A stretch of DNA of 13,808 nucleotides from Candidatus Latescibacterota bacterium (GCA_018650745.1 JABIFK010000074.1:1-13808), one strand, 5' to 3'; shown: positions 1 through 8,549, counted from the first letter of the stretch. The notes: generated from the letters alone by a model not told the origin. Made by a program: numbers and translations.

Positions 1-2571
1 CGTGAAGGTACCAAATTTGGCCCTACTGATATTTTTGCACAAGCTGCCATCTTAGACTTATATGATCCCGATCGTACGGATGTTCCTGTTTTTAACGGTC
101 AGGTCAGCACGTGGACAAGATTTCGTGGAATATTGGCAACAGAGCTTGCCAAATTGGATTTGGATCAAGGCGCGGGTTTGCGCTTGCTGACCGAAACAGT
201 AACATCGCCTACATTGGCGGCCCAAATTCAAGACCTATTGAAAAAGTATCCCAAAGCAAAGTGGCATCAATATGAGCCCAATGGTCGTGACAATGTTCGC
301 GATGGTTCACGCTTGGCTTTTGGTGAAGTGGTTGAAACTCAATATGATTTTAGCAAAGCCAAACGCATTCTGTCTTTAGATAGTGACTTTACTGCGGTTG
401 GGCCTGCTAGTGTACGCTACGCTGGGCAGTTTGCTGCAGGGCGTCTGGTTGAAGATGGTAAAAAGAATGAAATGAATCGTCTTTATGTCGTGGAATCTGT
501 GCCATCAAATACGGGTGCCGTGGCTGATCATCGTTTACCAGTCAAAGGCAGCCAGATTGACGGTGTGATTCGTGCAATTGCTCAAGCATTGGGTATTCAA
601 GCTGGCGGCGGTAATGCATATGGTCACGATACGTGGGTAAATGCACTGGTTAAAGATTTGAAGGCCCACCAAGGTGAAAGTTTGGTTGTTGTTGGCGATC
701 ATCAAAGTCCTGCCGTTCATGCACTGGCACATGCCATTAATCACACATTGGGCAATGTTGGCAAAACGGTGATGCACACCGCTCCCGTTGAAGCCAATCC
801 TGTAAATCATCAAACTTCTTTGAATGACTTGGCATCAGATATGTCGGGTGGTTCTGTTTCATTGCTGGTGATGTTGGGTGGCAACCCCGTTTACAATACA
901 TCTTCTGATATTAATTTTGAAGCTTTGTTGAAAAAAGTGCCGATGACCATTCATTTGGGGCAGGCACAAAATGAGACCTCTCAGTTGTGTAACTGGCATT
1001 TGCCCGAATCTCATGCCTTAGAAGCTTGGAGTGATGCGCGGGCTTTTGATGGTACTGTTTCGATTGTGCAGCCTTTGATTGAACCGCTTTACAGCGGTCA
1101 ATCTGCACACGAATTATTGGCGGCGGCTTTGGGCGATGGGCGACAAGGGTATGCTCTGGTCAAAGAATATTGGGAAGCCAAACGAGGTGGTGCCACTTTT
1201 GAAAATGATTGGCAGACATGGTTGCACGATGGGATGATACCTCAGACAGCTCTTGCTGCCAAATCCGTGCGATTAAAAGGCAATTATGGTTCACCTGTTT
1301 CAGTCTCTGAAGGTTTGGAAGTCGCATTTCGATTGGATCCGACTATTGGTGATGGACGGTATGCCAATAACGGTTGGTTACAAGAATTGCCAAAACCAAA
1401 TACGCGCCTTACTTGGGACAATGCAGCTTTGCTTGCACCTGCTACAGCCGAAAAGATGGGTGTAGAAGACAATGATGTTATTACTGTTCAGGTTGATGAT
1501 CGGTCAATTGCTTTGCCCGTTTGGCGCATGCCAGGTTTGCCTGCAGATACGGTTACTGTGCACTTAGGGTATGGGCGCAAAGTTGTTGGACGTGTGGGCA
1601 ATGATGTGGGTGTTGATGCTTATGCGTTGCAAACATCTCAGGCACTTTGGCAAGCTTCTGCTTCTGCATCGAAAACAGGGCAAACATATAAGTTGGCAGG
1701 CACCCAAGACCATTGGTATATGGAAGGTCGAAACTTGGTGCGATCTGGCACGTTAGCAGATTATGAGCATCATCCTCATATGATTCACGAAATGGGGCAC
1801 GAACCTGGTCCTGAAGCCAATTTCTTTAATGGAATTCATACGAGTGATGAAGGCAATGCTTGGGGAATGACTATTGATTTGAATGCTTGCAATGGTTGTA
1901 ATGCTTGCACGGTGGCTTGTCAATCGGAGAACAATATTCCGGTTGTGGGCAAAGAGCAGGTCTTGAATGGCCGCGAAATGCACTGGATTCGTATTGATCG
2001 TTATTTTAGGGGTAGTTTGGAAAACCCTGAGTTGTTTAATCAACCTGTGCCTTGTATGCAGTGTGAAAATGCACCTTGTGAACTTGTTTGCCCGGTCGGT
2101 GCGACCACACACAGTAAAGAAGGTTTAAACGATATGGCATATAATCGTTGTGTAGGCACGCGATACTGTTCAAACAACTGCCCTTACAAAGTGCGTCGTT
2201 TTAACTTTTTACACTACTCAGATGATCATACTGAAAGTTTAAAGTTGGGGCGTAACCCCAATGTGACTGTGCGTGGACGCGGTGTGATGGAAAAATGCAC
2301 GTATTGTACGCAACGCATTAGTGCTGCACGCATTGATGCTAAGGTTGGTGGCAAAGACTTGGTGGATGGTGATATTACAACAGCCTGTCAAGGTGTATGC
2401 CCAACCAACGCGATTACGTTTGGTGATATTAATGATCCAAATAGCAGCGTATCAAAGCTTAAAAAACAAAATCGGAATTATGGTATTTTAACGGAGTTGA
2501 ACACCCGGCCACGTACAACGTATTTGGCTAGGTTGACCAACCCGAATCCGGAGATTGTACAGCATGGCTAG
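1..2571 (+). CDS. actB: ActB, iron-sulfur/molybdopterin-oxidoreductase-like subunit of alternative complex III (5' partial)
   Basis: Periplasm-facing electron-transfer subunit of alternative complex III, carrying electrons from the membrane quinol site towards a cytochrome c. The frame is open from base 1, so 856 C-terminal residues are visible. The true start, and the Tat signal usual in this family, lie upstream; a TTG at 133 is internal. Residues ~1-560 resemble molybdopterin oxidoreductases, including the C-terminal dinucleotide-binding-like domain (~430-510); in ACIII this half is known to lack molybdenum. The C-terminal part is a multi-cluster ferredoxin domain. Its Cys groups (visible-fragment numbering) are 630/633/636/640, 685/688/693/697, 717/723/727 and 766/769/796/800. 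These 15 Cys fit the three [4Fe-4S] plus one [3Fe-4S] known for ActB. The stop overlaps the actC start by 8 bases, indicating translational coupling. Identification is secure from the fused architecture and the act gene order. Confidence 0.95.
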   Translation, partial: REGTKFGPTDIFAQAAILDLYDPDRTDVPVFNGQVSTWTRFRGILATELAKLDLDQGAGLRLLTETVTSPTLAAQIQDLLKKYPKAKWHQYEPNGRDNVRDGSRLAFGEVVETQYDFSKAKRILSLDSDFTAVGPASVRYAGQFAAGRLVEDGKKNEMNRLYVVESVPSNTGAVADHRLPVKGSQIDGVIRAIAQALGIQAGGGNAYGHDTWVNALVKDLKAHQGESLVVVGDHQSPAVHALAHAINHTLGNVGKTVMHTAPVEANPVNHQTSLNDLASDMSGGSVSLLVMLGGNPVYNTSSDINFEALLKKVPMTIHLGQAQNETSQLCNWHLPESHALEAWSDARAFDGTVSIVQPLIEPLYSGQSAHELLAAALGDGRQGYALVKEYWEAKRGGATFENDWQTWLHDGMIPQTALAAKSVRLKGNYGSPVSVSEGLEVAFRLDPTIGDGRYANNGWLQELPKPNTRLTWDNAALLAPATAEKMGVEDNDVITVQVDDRSIALPVWRMPGLPADTVTVHLGYGRKVVGRVGNDVGVDAYALQTSQALWQASASASKTGQTYKLAGTQDHWYMEGRNLVRSGTLADYEHHPHMIHEMGHEPGPEANFFNGIHTSDEGNAWGMTIDLNACNGCNACTVACQSENNIPVVGKEQVLNGREMHWIRIDRYFRGSLENPELFNQPVPCMQCENAPCELVCPVGATTHSKEGLNDMAYNRCVGTRYCSNNCPYKVRRFNFLHYSDDHTESLKLGRNPNVTVRGRGVMEKCTYCTQRISAARIDAKVGGKDLVDGDITTACQGVCPTNAITFGDINDPNSSVSKLKKQNRNYGILTELNTRPRTTYLARLTNPNPEIVQHG

Positions 2572-3979
2572 TACTGCGCCCGAAAAAGAAGATCCAACAG
2601 CGCCAGCACCAGTGCTTGGGCCAGGGCAAACGTATACAACCGTTACCCAAAAGATCAGTTCAATTATTACCAGTCGAACACCTTTGGGATGGATCATTGG
2701 TGTTGCATTGGCTTTGGGTCTCATGCAATGTTTTGCGCTGGGTGTTACTTGGTTGCTCATCAAAGGTGTTGGTGTTTGGGGGTTAAATGTTCCTGTTGGG
2801 TGGGGATGGGCCATCATCAACTTTGTGTGGTGGATTGGTATTGGCCACGCTGGTACGTTGATCTCTGCTATTTTGTTATTGATGCGTCAAAATTGGCGTA
2901 ACTCTATCAATCGATTTGCGGAAGCAATGACTATTTTTGCTGTGATCTGCGCTATGCAATTTCCGCTGTTGCATACTGGGCGCCCTTGGATTGCTGCATA
3001 TTGGTTGTTGCCCTATCCAAATTCGATGGGTGTTTGGCCACAATTTCGTAGCCCGTTGATTTGGGATGTGTTTGCGGTGAGTACATACTTTACAGTTTCT
3101 TTGATCTTTTGGTATATCGGTCTTATACCTGACTTTGCAACATTGCGTGATAAAGCCAAACAAAAAGTTTCACGTGTCATTTATGGCATTTTGTCGATGG
3201 GGTGGCGGGGTTCTGCCAAACATTGGCATAACTATGAGATGACTTCATTGCTCTTGGCTGGTATTTCTACGCCGCTGGTGCTTTCTGTGCATTCCATCGT
3301 GAGTTTTGATTTCTCCGTGGGTTTGGTGCCGGGGTGGCACGCAACAATCTTCCCGCCTTATTTTGTGGCGGGAGCCGTGTTTGCTGGGTTTGCAATGGTG
3401 TTGACATTGGCTTTGCCTCTTCGCGCAGTTTATGGGTTGCATGATTTTATTACAGATCGACATTTAAATAATATGTCGAAGGTGATGTTGGCTACAGGTT
3501 TGATTGTGGCCTATGGGTATGGGATGGAACAGTTTTACGCTTGGTACAGTGCCAGTACCTACGAAGGTTATATGATGCAAAACCGTACGTGGGGTCCTTA
3601 TTCTTTTGAATATTGGATGTTGATTTTGTGTAATGTCGCAGTGCCGCAATTGTTGTGGATTAAATGGGTGCGTTTGAATCCCATTATGTTGTTCATTGTT
3701 TCAATGTTTATCAATGTGGGCATGTGGCTTGAGCGTTTCATTATTGTGGTGACCAGTTTGCACCGTGATTATATGCCGTCGTCTTGGGATATGTATCGCT
3801 CTACACCTTGGGACTGGCTGTTATATATTGGCACCATTGGTATTTTCTTATTGGGTATGTTGCTGTTCATTCGTGTGATGCCCGTAATTAATATTGTTGA
3901 AATTCGTTTGTTGGTGCCTCGTAAAGGGCACGACAAAAAACCTGATCACGATGCTTCTGCTGACGCATCTGCAGATTAA
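2564..3979 (+). CDS. actC: ActC, NrfD/PsrC-like quinol-oxidising membrane subunit of alternative complex III
   Basis: Integral membrane subunit of the NrfD/PsrC family, which in ACIII forms a quinol site next to the ActB iron-sulfur clusters. The chosen ATG (2564) gives 471 residues beginning MASTAPEKED and has GGAG ten bases upstream. A TTG at 2555 in the same frame is less likely. The first ~40 residues are polar and Pro-rich; about ten hydrophobic helices follow. The family-typical GIGHAGTLISAIL segment lies at ~91-103, with His95 a candidate quinone-site residue. Further His residues occur in FPLLHTGRPW and LVLSVHSIVSFD. The tail is charged and ends in Asp/Ala/Ser repeats. The gene starts inside actB and ends 7 bases before actD. 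ActF later in the operon is its paralog-like partner; the position right after actB supports ActC here. Confidence 0.95.
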   Translation: MASTAPEKEDPTAPAPVLGPGQTYTTVTQKISSIITSRTPLGWIIGVALALGLMQCFALGVTWLLIKGVGVWGLNVPVGWGWAIINFVWWIGIGHAGTLISAILLLMRQNWRNSINRFAEAMTIFAVICAMQFPLLHTGRPWIAAYWLLPYPNSMGVWPQFRSPLIWDVFAVSTYFTVSLIFWYIGLIPDFATLRDKAKQKVSRVIYGILSMGWRGSAKHWHNYEMTSLLLAGISTPLVLSVHSIVSFDFSVGLVPGWHATIFPPYFVAGAVFAGFAMVLTLALPLRAVYGLHDFITDRHLNNMSKVMLATGLIVAYGYGMEQFYAWYSASTYEGYMMQNRTWGPYSFEYWMLILCNVAVPQLLWIKWVRLNPIMLFIVSMFINVGMWLERFIIVVTSLHRDYMPSSWDMYRSTPWDWLLYIGTIGIFLLGMLLFIRVMPVINIVEIRLLVPRKGHDKKPDHDASADASAD

Positions 3980-3986
3980 TTAGGTT

Positions 3987-4529
3987 ATGATGATGGCTGA
4001 AAATAGCATTTATGGTTTAATGGCTGAATACGACAATCCAGACGATTTGCTGCATGCCGCACAAGGTGCTTATGCAGCTGGGTATCGAAATATGGATGCG
4101 TTTTCTCCTCTGCCCATTCACGATTTGTCAGAGTCTTTGGGCTACGAGAAACATCGCGTACCGTTTTGGGTATTGTTCGGTGGTATGGTAGGTGCCTGCA
4201 CTGGTTTTGGATTACAATATTGGGTGTCGGTTATAGATTACCCATTAAACATTGCTGGTCGGCCTTTTTTGAGTTGGCCTATGTTCATTCCTGTAACTTT
4301 TGAAATGGGCATTTTGTTTGCGGCATTTGGTGCATTTTTGAGTATGTTAATTTTAAATGGTTTGCCTCAGCCTTATCATCCAGTGTTTAACGTTGATGCT
4401 TTTGAAAGTGCTTCGAGTGATGGTTTTTTCTTATGTATTGAGGCCGAAGATCCCAAATTTGAGCTTTCCGAAACGCGCAACTTCCTTGAGGGGTTGCATG
4501 CAACAAAGGTGGTTGAAGTTGAATCTTAA
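3987..4529 (+). CDS. actD: ActD, DUF3341-family membrane subunit of alternative complex III
   Basis: Small ACIII subunit of the DUF3341 family, about 178-180 residues. In solved ACIII structures ActD is anchored by two helices beside ActC/ActF and has no cofactor. Here a soluble N-terminal domain (LMAEYDNPDDLLHAAQ onward, residues ~9-60) precedes two hydrophobic helices (~55-80 and ~95-125). A C-terminal soluble part contains DGFFLCIEAEDPKF, typical of the family. Three ATG codons stand in tandem at 3987, 3990 and 3993. The short AGG at 3982-3984 is best spaced for the third (3993), so the start is uncertain by two residues. The 3' end overlaps actE by 32 bases in a different frame. Identification rests on family-like sequence plus the invariant position between actC and actE. 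Confidence 0.9.
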   Translation: MMMAENSIYGLMAEYDNPDDLLHAAQGAYAAGYRNMDAFSPLPIHDLSESLGYEKHRVPFWVLFGGMVGACTGFGLQYWVSVIDYPLNIAGRPFLSWPMFIPVTFEMGILFAAFGAFLSMLILNGLPQPYHPVFNVDAFESASSDGFFLCIEAEDPKFELSETRNFLEGLHATKVVEVES

Positions 4530-5124
4530 AGTCAGCTTTCAGCTTTCGGTTTTTCTCTTGACGTGCCTGATGGTGATTGGTTGTCAGGGAACAACCGATA
4601 TTGAACGATTGCGTCAAGAAATGTATAACCAATCGAAGTATGAACCACTCGAAAAGAGTGATTTTTTTGCCGATGGTCGTGCGTCTCGTCCTTGGATTAA
4701 AGGCACTGTAGCACGTGGCCAATTGCGAACGGATGCACATTTATATACGGGCAAAGTGAACGGTGAATTTGCAGAGACGTTTCCATTTGAAATTACGGCC
4801 GATGTTCTCAATCGAGGACAAGAGCGATATGATATTTTTTGTTCACCCTGTCATGGGTATGTAGGTGATGGGCGTGGTATGGTGGTTCGGCGCGGTTTAA
4901 GGCAGCCACCGTCATATCATATTGATCGGTTGCGTGCTGAAACGCCCGGATACTATTTTGATGTGATGACCAGCGGGTTTGGAATTATGTATAGTTATGC
5001 ATCTCGTATCAAACCCGAAGATCGATGGGCCATTGCTGCCTATATTCGCGCCTTGCAAGTCAGTCAAGGAGCAACCTTAGAAGATGTGCCGGCTGCAGAG
5101 CGTCGGCGACTTGAAAACCAGTAG
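4498..5124 (+). CDS. actE: ActE, lipoprotein monoheme cytochrome c of alternative complex III
   Basis: Periplasmic monoheme cytochrome c that passes electrons from ACIII towards the oxidase. The frame is open further upstream, but ATG 4498 is preferred: GAGGGG lies four bases before it and it puts a signal peptide at the N terminus. The protein has 208 residues. Basic residues followed by a hydrophobic stretch end in the lipobox VIGC, so Cys29 should be lipidated and the protein membrane-tethered, as known for ActE. The heme motif is C115-SP-C118-H119. Met164 in GFGIMYSYASR is the likely distal ligand; Met157 is an alternative. The C-terminal helix EDRWAIAAYIRALQ is typical of class I cytochromes c. 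The first 32 bases lie inside actD and actF starts 9 bases after the stop, so translation is probably coupled. Confidence 0.93.
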   Translation: MQQRWLKLNLKVSFQLSVFLLTCLMVIGCQGTTDIERLRQEMYNQSKYEPLEKSDFFADGRASRPWIKGTVARGQLRTDAHLYTGKVNGEFAETFPFEITADVLNRGQERYDIFCSPCHGYVGDGRGMVVRRGLRQPPSYHIDRLRAETPGYYFDVMTSGFGIMYSYASRIKPEDRWAIAAYIRALQVSQGATLEDVPAAERRRLENQ

Positions 5125-5133
5125 GGAACTTGT

Positions 5134-6321
5134 ATGGCTACGGAATCATTTGATCATCCATTTTTAAATAAGATTAGAACATTAGGGCTTCTGTTTGGTG
5201 CGCTCTTTCTTGTGTTGACAGTGATTGGCGCTATTTCTAACCCGCAACAGTTCTACCAGTCTTATATTATTGGATATGTTTACTGGCTATGTATCAGTTT
5301 GGGATGTTTGAGTTTGTTGATGCTGCACCATTTAATAAGCGGCCGATGGGGTTTTGTGATTCGGCGCTTGTTAGAATCGGGTGCTCGCACATTGCCATTG
5401 ATGGTTATTTTATTTATCCCCATTATTTTTGGGATGCATAATTTATATGAGTGGACGCATGCTGATGTGGTGGCAAACGATCCCATTTTGAAATTCAAAA
5501 GCCCTTATTTAAATGAGACGGGTTTTATATCTCGTGCAGTGTTTTATTTTGTGCTTTGGATTGGCATGACTTGGCTGTTGACAAAATGGTCGCGCACACA
5601 AGATGAAACGGGTGAACCGGGTCTAAAGAGTAAGATGATCAATCTGAGTGGTCCCGGTATTCCGGTACTTATTTTATCGGTGACTTTTGCCTCAACTGAT
5701 TGGGTCATGTCTTTAGAGCCGCATTGGTTTTCGACTATTTTTGGTTTCATTTTTGTGGTGGGTCAAGCTTTGGCTGCTATGGCAATGTGCATTATTTGGG
5801 TGGTTAACCTTTCAGATGCCGATGCTTTTAGTGAAATTGAAGCTTCAAAGTATTTAAGTGACTTGGGTACTTTGATGTTTGCCTTTACGGTTTTGTGGTC
5901 TTATGTCAGCTTTTCTCAGTTCCTCATTATTTGGTCTGCTAACCTTGCAGAAGAAGCTCCTTGGTATATCAAGCGTGGGCAAGGTGGTTGGGATATAATG
6001 GCTGTGGCTTTGATACTGTTCCATTTTGCATTGCCCTTTTTCTTACTTTTGCAACGTGCAATTAAACGCCGTGCGGCTTTGTTGCTTGCTATTGCCGTGC
6101 TTATGTTGGTTATGAGATATGTGGACCTGTATTGGTATATTGCACCATCTTTCTCACATGGCGGCCCCGTCGGATTTCATCCACACTTCTTAGATTTGAC
6201 AATACCATTAAGTATCGGTGGGTTCTGGTTGGCATATTTTGCAATGCAACTCAAAGGTGCGGCACTGGTGCCTTTACACGATCCACGCATGGCAGAAACT
6301 TTTGCAGGAGAGGGTCATTAA
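5134..6321 (+). CDS. actF: ActF, second NrfD-like membrane subunit of alternative complex III
   Basis: Integral membrane protein of 395 residues, the second NrfD-like subunit of ACIII (often annotated quinol:cytochrome c oxidoreductase membrane subunit). It packs against ActC and may contribute to proton translocation; that role is proposed rather than proven. The sequence has about ten hydrophobic helices. Segments seen in ActF proteins include LMLHHLISGRWGFVIRRLLE near the second helix, HNLYEWTHADVV after the third, a loop with KSPYLNETGF, and SLEPHWFSTIFGFIF in the middle. ATG 5134 has GGGAA upstream, overlapping the actE stop region. The stop at 6319-6321 lies one base before the start of the next gene, and the Shine-Dalgarno sequence of that gene is inside actF. 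Confidence 0.92.
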   Translation: MATESFDHPFLNKIRTLGLLFGALFLVLTVIGAISNPQQFYQSYIIGYVYWLCISLGCLSLLMLHHLISGRWGFVIRRLLESGARTLPLMVILFIPIIFGMHNLYEWTHADVVANDPILKFKSPYLNETGFISRAVFYFVLWIGMTWLLTKWSRTQDETGEPGLKSKMINLSGPGIPVLILSVTFASTDWVMSLEPHWFSTIFGFIFVVGQALAAMAMCIIWVVNLSDADAFSEIEASKYLSDLGTLMFAFTVLWSYVSFSQFLIIWSANLAEEAPWYIKRGQGGWDIMAVALILFHFALPFFLLLQRAIKRRAALLLAIAVLMLVMRYVDLYWYIAPSFSHGGPVGFHPHFLDLTIPLSIGGFWLAYFAMQLKGAALVPLHDPRMAETFAGEGH

Positions 6322-6322
6322 G

Positions 6323-6700
6323 ATGTCAGAACATCACGATGCCCAAGAAAAGGGATATGAAACCTATGCGCTTCGAATTGGTCCTGTATTGATTGCGACG
6401 GGAGCGATTTTGGCCATTGCCGCTTTATCTTTTGTTTTAATGTGGGTAATGTTTCATGGTTTAGAAAAAGCCAGTATGTATTTGGCAGATGATCCTGCTC
6501 CAATGGTGGCACAACAAAAACCATATGATGGTTTATTAATCCAAGTTGATCCGCCCGCAGAGCTGAAACGGGTGCGTTTTGAAACGCAGGCCACACTGTC
6601 TGCTTATGGATGGGTTGATAAAGACGCCCAGGTTGTGCATTTACCCATTGAAGCTGCTAAGGCTCTTGCTTTAAAGCGTGGGTTTCCGATTCGGAAGTGA
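6323..6700 (+). CDS. Small single-helix membrane protein of unknown function in the ACIII-caa3 operon
   Basis: Protein of 125 residues with no function I can assign. ATG 6323 is chosen because GGAGAGGG (6307-6314) stands before it; the open frame extends further up, inside actF. Layout: a polar N terminus starting MSEHHDAQEKGYETY, one transmembrane helix at ~20-45, then a mostly outside domain. The C-terminal end carries YGWVDKDAQVVHLPIEAAK (~95-113) and finishes in RGFPIRK. I recall similar YGWVD...(I/L)PI...A endings in small proteins at this place in act-cox clusters of other phyla, but could not check this. Its position between actF and the SCO gene suggests an accessory or assembly subunit of ACIII or of the oxidase. 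It may correspond to an ActG- or ActH-like position; that is inference. Confidence 0.8.
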   Translation: MSEHHDAQEKGYETYALRIGPVLIATGAILAIAALSFVLMWVMFHGLEKASMYLADDPAPMVAQQKPYDGLLIQVDPPAELKRVRFETQATLSAYGWVDKDAQVVHLPIEAAKALALKRGFPIRK

Positions 6701-6703
6701 TTT

Positions 6704-7528
6704 ATGCGTATTTTATTTGTTTTTGTTTGTCTGTTGGTGTTTTGCAGCAACAGCGAAGGTCAGTATGGCCAGAGTACGCCACCAATAAGCATACCAAATC
6801 CGACTGTATTAGATTCGGTTGGGATCGATCAAAAGATGGGGGATACGATCCCGTTGGAGTCGAAGTTTCAAGATGAATCTGGGCGAACGATTCGATTGGG
6901 TTCATTCTTTGCAGACAAACCTGTGATTTTAGTACCGGCATATTACGAATGCCCTATGTTGTGCACGCAGGTTCTCAATGGGTTGCTCATTGGGATGCGC
7001 CCTCTTTCATTAACTGCTGGTGTTGATTTTGAAGTGGTTGTTTTTAGTATCGATCCTGGTGAAGATGCGCCTTTGGCAGCAGCAAAAAAGACAGTTTATA
7101 CAGAAGGTTATGGGCGCGATAACGGCAATTTGCATTTTTTAACCAGTGACTTTCAAAGCATAAAAGCACTGACGGATGCGATTGGTTATCATTTTGCACA
7201 CGATCCCGAAACCGATGAATATATACACGCCAGTGGCATTATGGTCGTTACGCCAAGAGGTAAATTGGCACGATATCTTTTCGGTGTTGAGTTTGCACCA
7301 CGAGATCTCAAACTGGGGTTGGTTGAAGCATCAGAAGAGAAGATCGGTACTCCGATAGATACGATCCTGTTATATTGTTTTCAGTATAATCCTCTGACAG
7401 GTAAATATTCACTTGCAATCTATCGTTTGGTGCGTATTGCTGGTGCGTTGACAGTTCTTGGCATTATTGCAATGATCGTCATACTTTCCCGTAAGCATAA
7501 ACAAAGTATCTTGCAGCATAGTGCTTAA
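6704..7528 (+). CDS. sco: SCO1/SenC family copper chaperone for cytochrome oxidase CuA assembly
   Basis: Thioredoxin-fold copper chaperone expected to deliver copper to, or reduce, the CuA site of CoxB, encoded next door. It has 274 residues. ATG 6704 has GGAAG (6693-6697) six bases upstream. An N-terminal hydrophobic stretch (residues 2-14) followed by SNSEGQ looks like a signal peptide. The copper-binding pair is C83-PML-C87, and the third ligand is probably His175 in YIHASGIMV. A second hydrophobic helix near the C terminus (~243-261) ends in SRKHKQ, so the domain is probably held in the membrane by its tail. SCO proteins with this C-terminal helix are a form I associate with act-cox clusters. 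The gene begins 3 bases after the preceding stop. The family call is firm; the division between metallation and thiol reduction cannot be seen. Confidence 0.92.
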   Translation: MRILFVFVCLLVFCSNSEGQYGQSTPPISIPNPTVLDSVGIDQKMGDTIPLESKFQDESGRTIRLGSFFADKPVILVPAYYECPMLCTQVLNGLLIGMRPLSLTAGVDFEVVVFSIDPGEDAPLAAAKKTVYTEGYGRDNGNLHFLTSDFQSIKALTDAIGYHFAHDPETDEYIHASGIMVVTPRGKLARYLFGVEFAPRDLKLGLVEASEEKIGTPIDTILLYCFQYNPLTGKYSLAIYRLVRIAGALTVLGIIAMIVILSRKHKQSILQHSA

Positions 7529-7592
7529 TTCGTTTTTGGTTGTTGGGTTTTCCTGACATATTTCTTTTACCCTTAATCCGCTGAGTTGGCGA

Positions 7593-8543
7593 ATGTGGAC
7601 TGACTTTCCTCTTTTTCCTGAACAGGCTTCGAGTTTTGCTCTCAAGGTAGATGGCATTTATTTTGCCACTGTTCTCCTAAGTGTCTTTTTTGCCGCACTG
7701 GTTTCTGTGTTGGTGATCATTTTTGCGATTAAATACCGTCGCAAGTCACCCGATGAAATCCCAAGACAAATCGCAGGCCATATTGGCTTGGAGATTTTCT
7801 GGACAGCTATCCCATTGGTGTTGGCCTTGGGTATGTTCGTGTGGTCTACTGTTCTCTATTTCCATATCACGACACCACCTGCTAATACATTAGAAATGTA
7901 TGTGGTTGGCAAGCAATGGATGTGGAAATTACAACACCCTGAAGGCAAACGAGAGATCAATGAGTTGCACGTACCATTAGGGCAGCCTGTGCGATTGACA
8001 ATGACATCTGAAGATGTGTTGCACAGTTTTTACATCCCTGCATTTCGAGTGAAAAAAGATGTGGTACCAGGGCGTTATACATCGCTTTGGTTTGAGGCCA
8101 CAAAAATTGGTTCTTATCATTTGTTTTGCGCTGAATATTGTGGCACTGAACATTCGCGTATGATCGGGAAAGTTCATGTAATGGAACCACAAGACTACCA
8201 AAATTGGTTGACCGGTGGCGTTGCAAATGAACCAATGGAAGTGGCTGGTGAGCGATTGTTTGAACAATATGCTTGTCATACTTGCCACAAGGTTGATGGC
8301 AAAGGGCGTGGTCCGTCATTGGTTGGGTTATATGGCAAATCGGTTGGCCTTGAAGGTGGCGGATCTGCTGTCGTGAATGAAGCTTATATTCGCGAATCTA
8401 TTTTGAATCCGGCAGTTAAACTTGTTGCTGGTTATAAACCTATTATGCCGACATTTAAAGGGCAAATTAGCGAAGAGGGCGTGATGCAGTTGATTGCCTA
8501 CGTGAAATCGCTCAAGGCCCCTGAACTCACGAGTGTGGAGTAG
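7593..8543 (+). CDS. coxB: Cytochrome c oxidase subunit II fused to cytochrome c (caa3 type)
   Basis: Electron-entry subunit of a caa3 oxidase, 316 residues. Two transmembrane helices (~22-46 and ~66-90) form the hairpin anchor. A periplasmic cupredoxin domain follows, with the CuA ligands His144 (VLHSFYIP), Cys179, Glu181, Cys183, His187 and Met190 (FCAEYCGTEHSRM), all present. From ~215 a fused class I cytochrome c domain follows, with C228-HT-C231-H232 and probable distal ligand Met285 (KPIMPTFKG). The fusion means electrons can enter directly from a donor such as ActE without a free cytochrome. No cleavable signal is evident. The gene follows the SCO gene after 64 bases, the largest gap in the block, with only a weak ribosome site near ATG 7593. 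I saw no terminator in that gap. Confidence 0.97.
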   Translation: MWTDFPLFPEQASSFALKVDGIYFATVLLSVFFAALVSVLVIIFAIKYRRKSPDEIPRQIAGHIGLEIFWTAIPLVLALGMFVWSTVLYFHITTPPANTLEMYVVGKQWMWKLQHPEGKREINELHVPLGQPVRLTMTSEDVLHSFYIPAFRVKKDVVPGRYTSLWFEATKIGSYHLFCAEYCGTEHSRMIGKVHVMEPQDYQNWLTGGVANEPMEVAGERLFEQYACHTCHKVDGKGRGPSLVGLYGKSVGLEGGGSAVVNEAYIRESILNPAVKLVAGYKPIMPTFKGQISEEGVMQLIAYVKSLKAPELTSVE

Positions 8544-8549
8544 TGTGAT

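Noticed and set aside
133..135. TTG as the start of the actB gene
   Set aside because: The frame is open to base 1 and the residues before it (DPDRTDVPVFNG) belong to the ActB sequence, so the gene begins outside the window.
1753..2112. A 119-residue minus-strand frame opposite the iron-sulfur part of actB
   Set aside because: It lies wholly antisense to the conserved Cys motifs of ActB, has no recognisable domain and no ribosome site; it is a shadow of the real gene.
6723..6766. SCO protein as a lipoprotein through Cys14 (LVFC)
   Set aside because: The residue before the Cys is Phe, which does not fit a lipobox (Gly, Ala or Ser expected); an ordinary signal peptide is more likely.
7957..8319. 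Minus-strand frames of about 100-120 residues opposite coxB
   Set aside because: They are antisense to the CuA and heme motifs of CoxB, with no family-like features.
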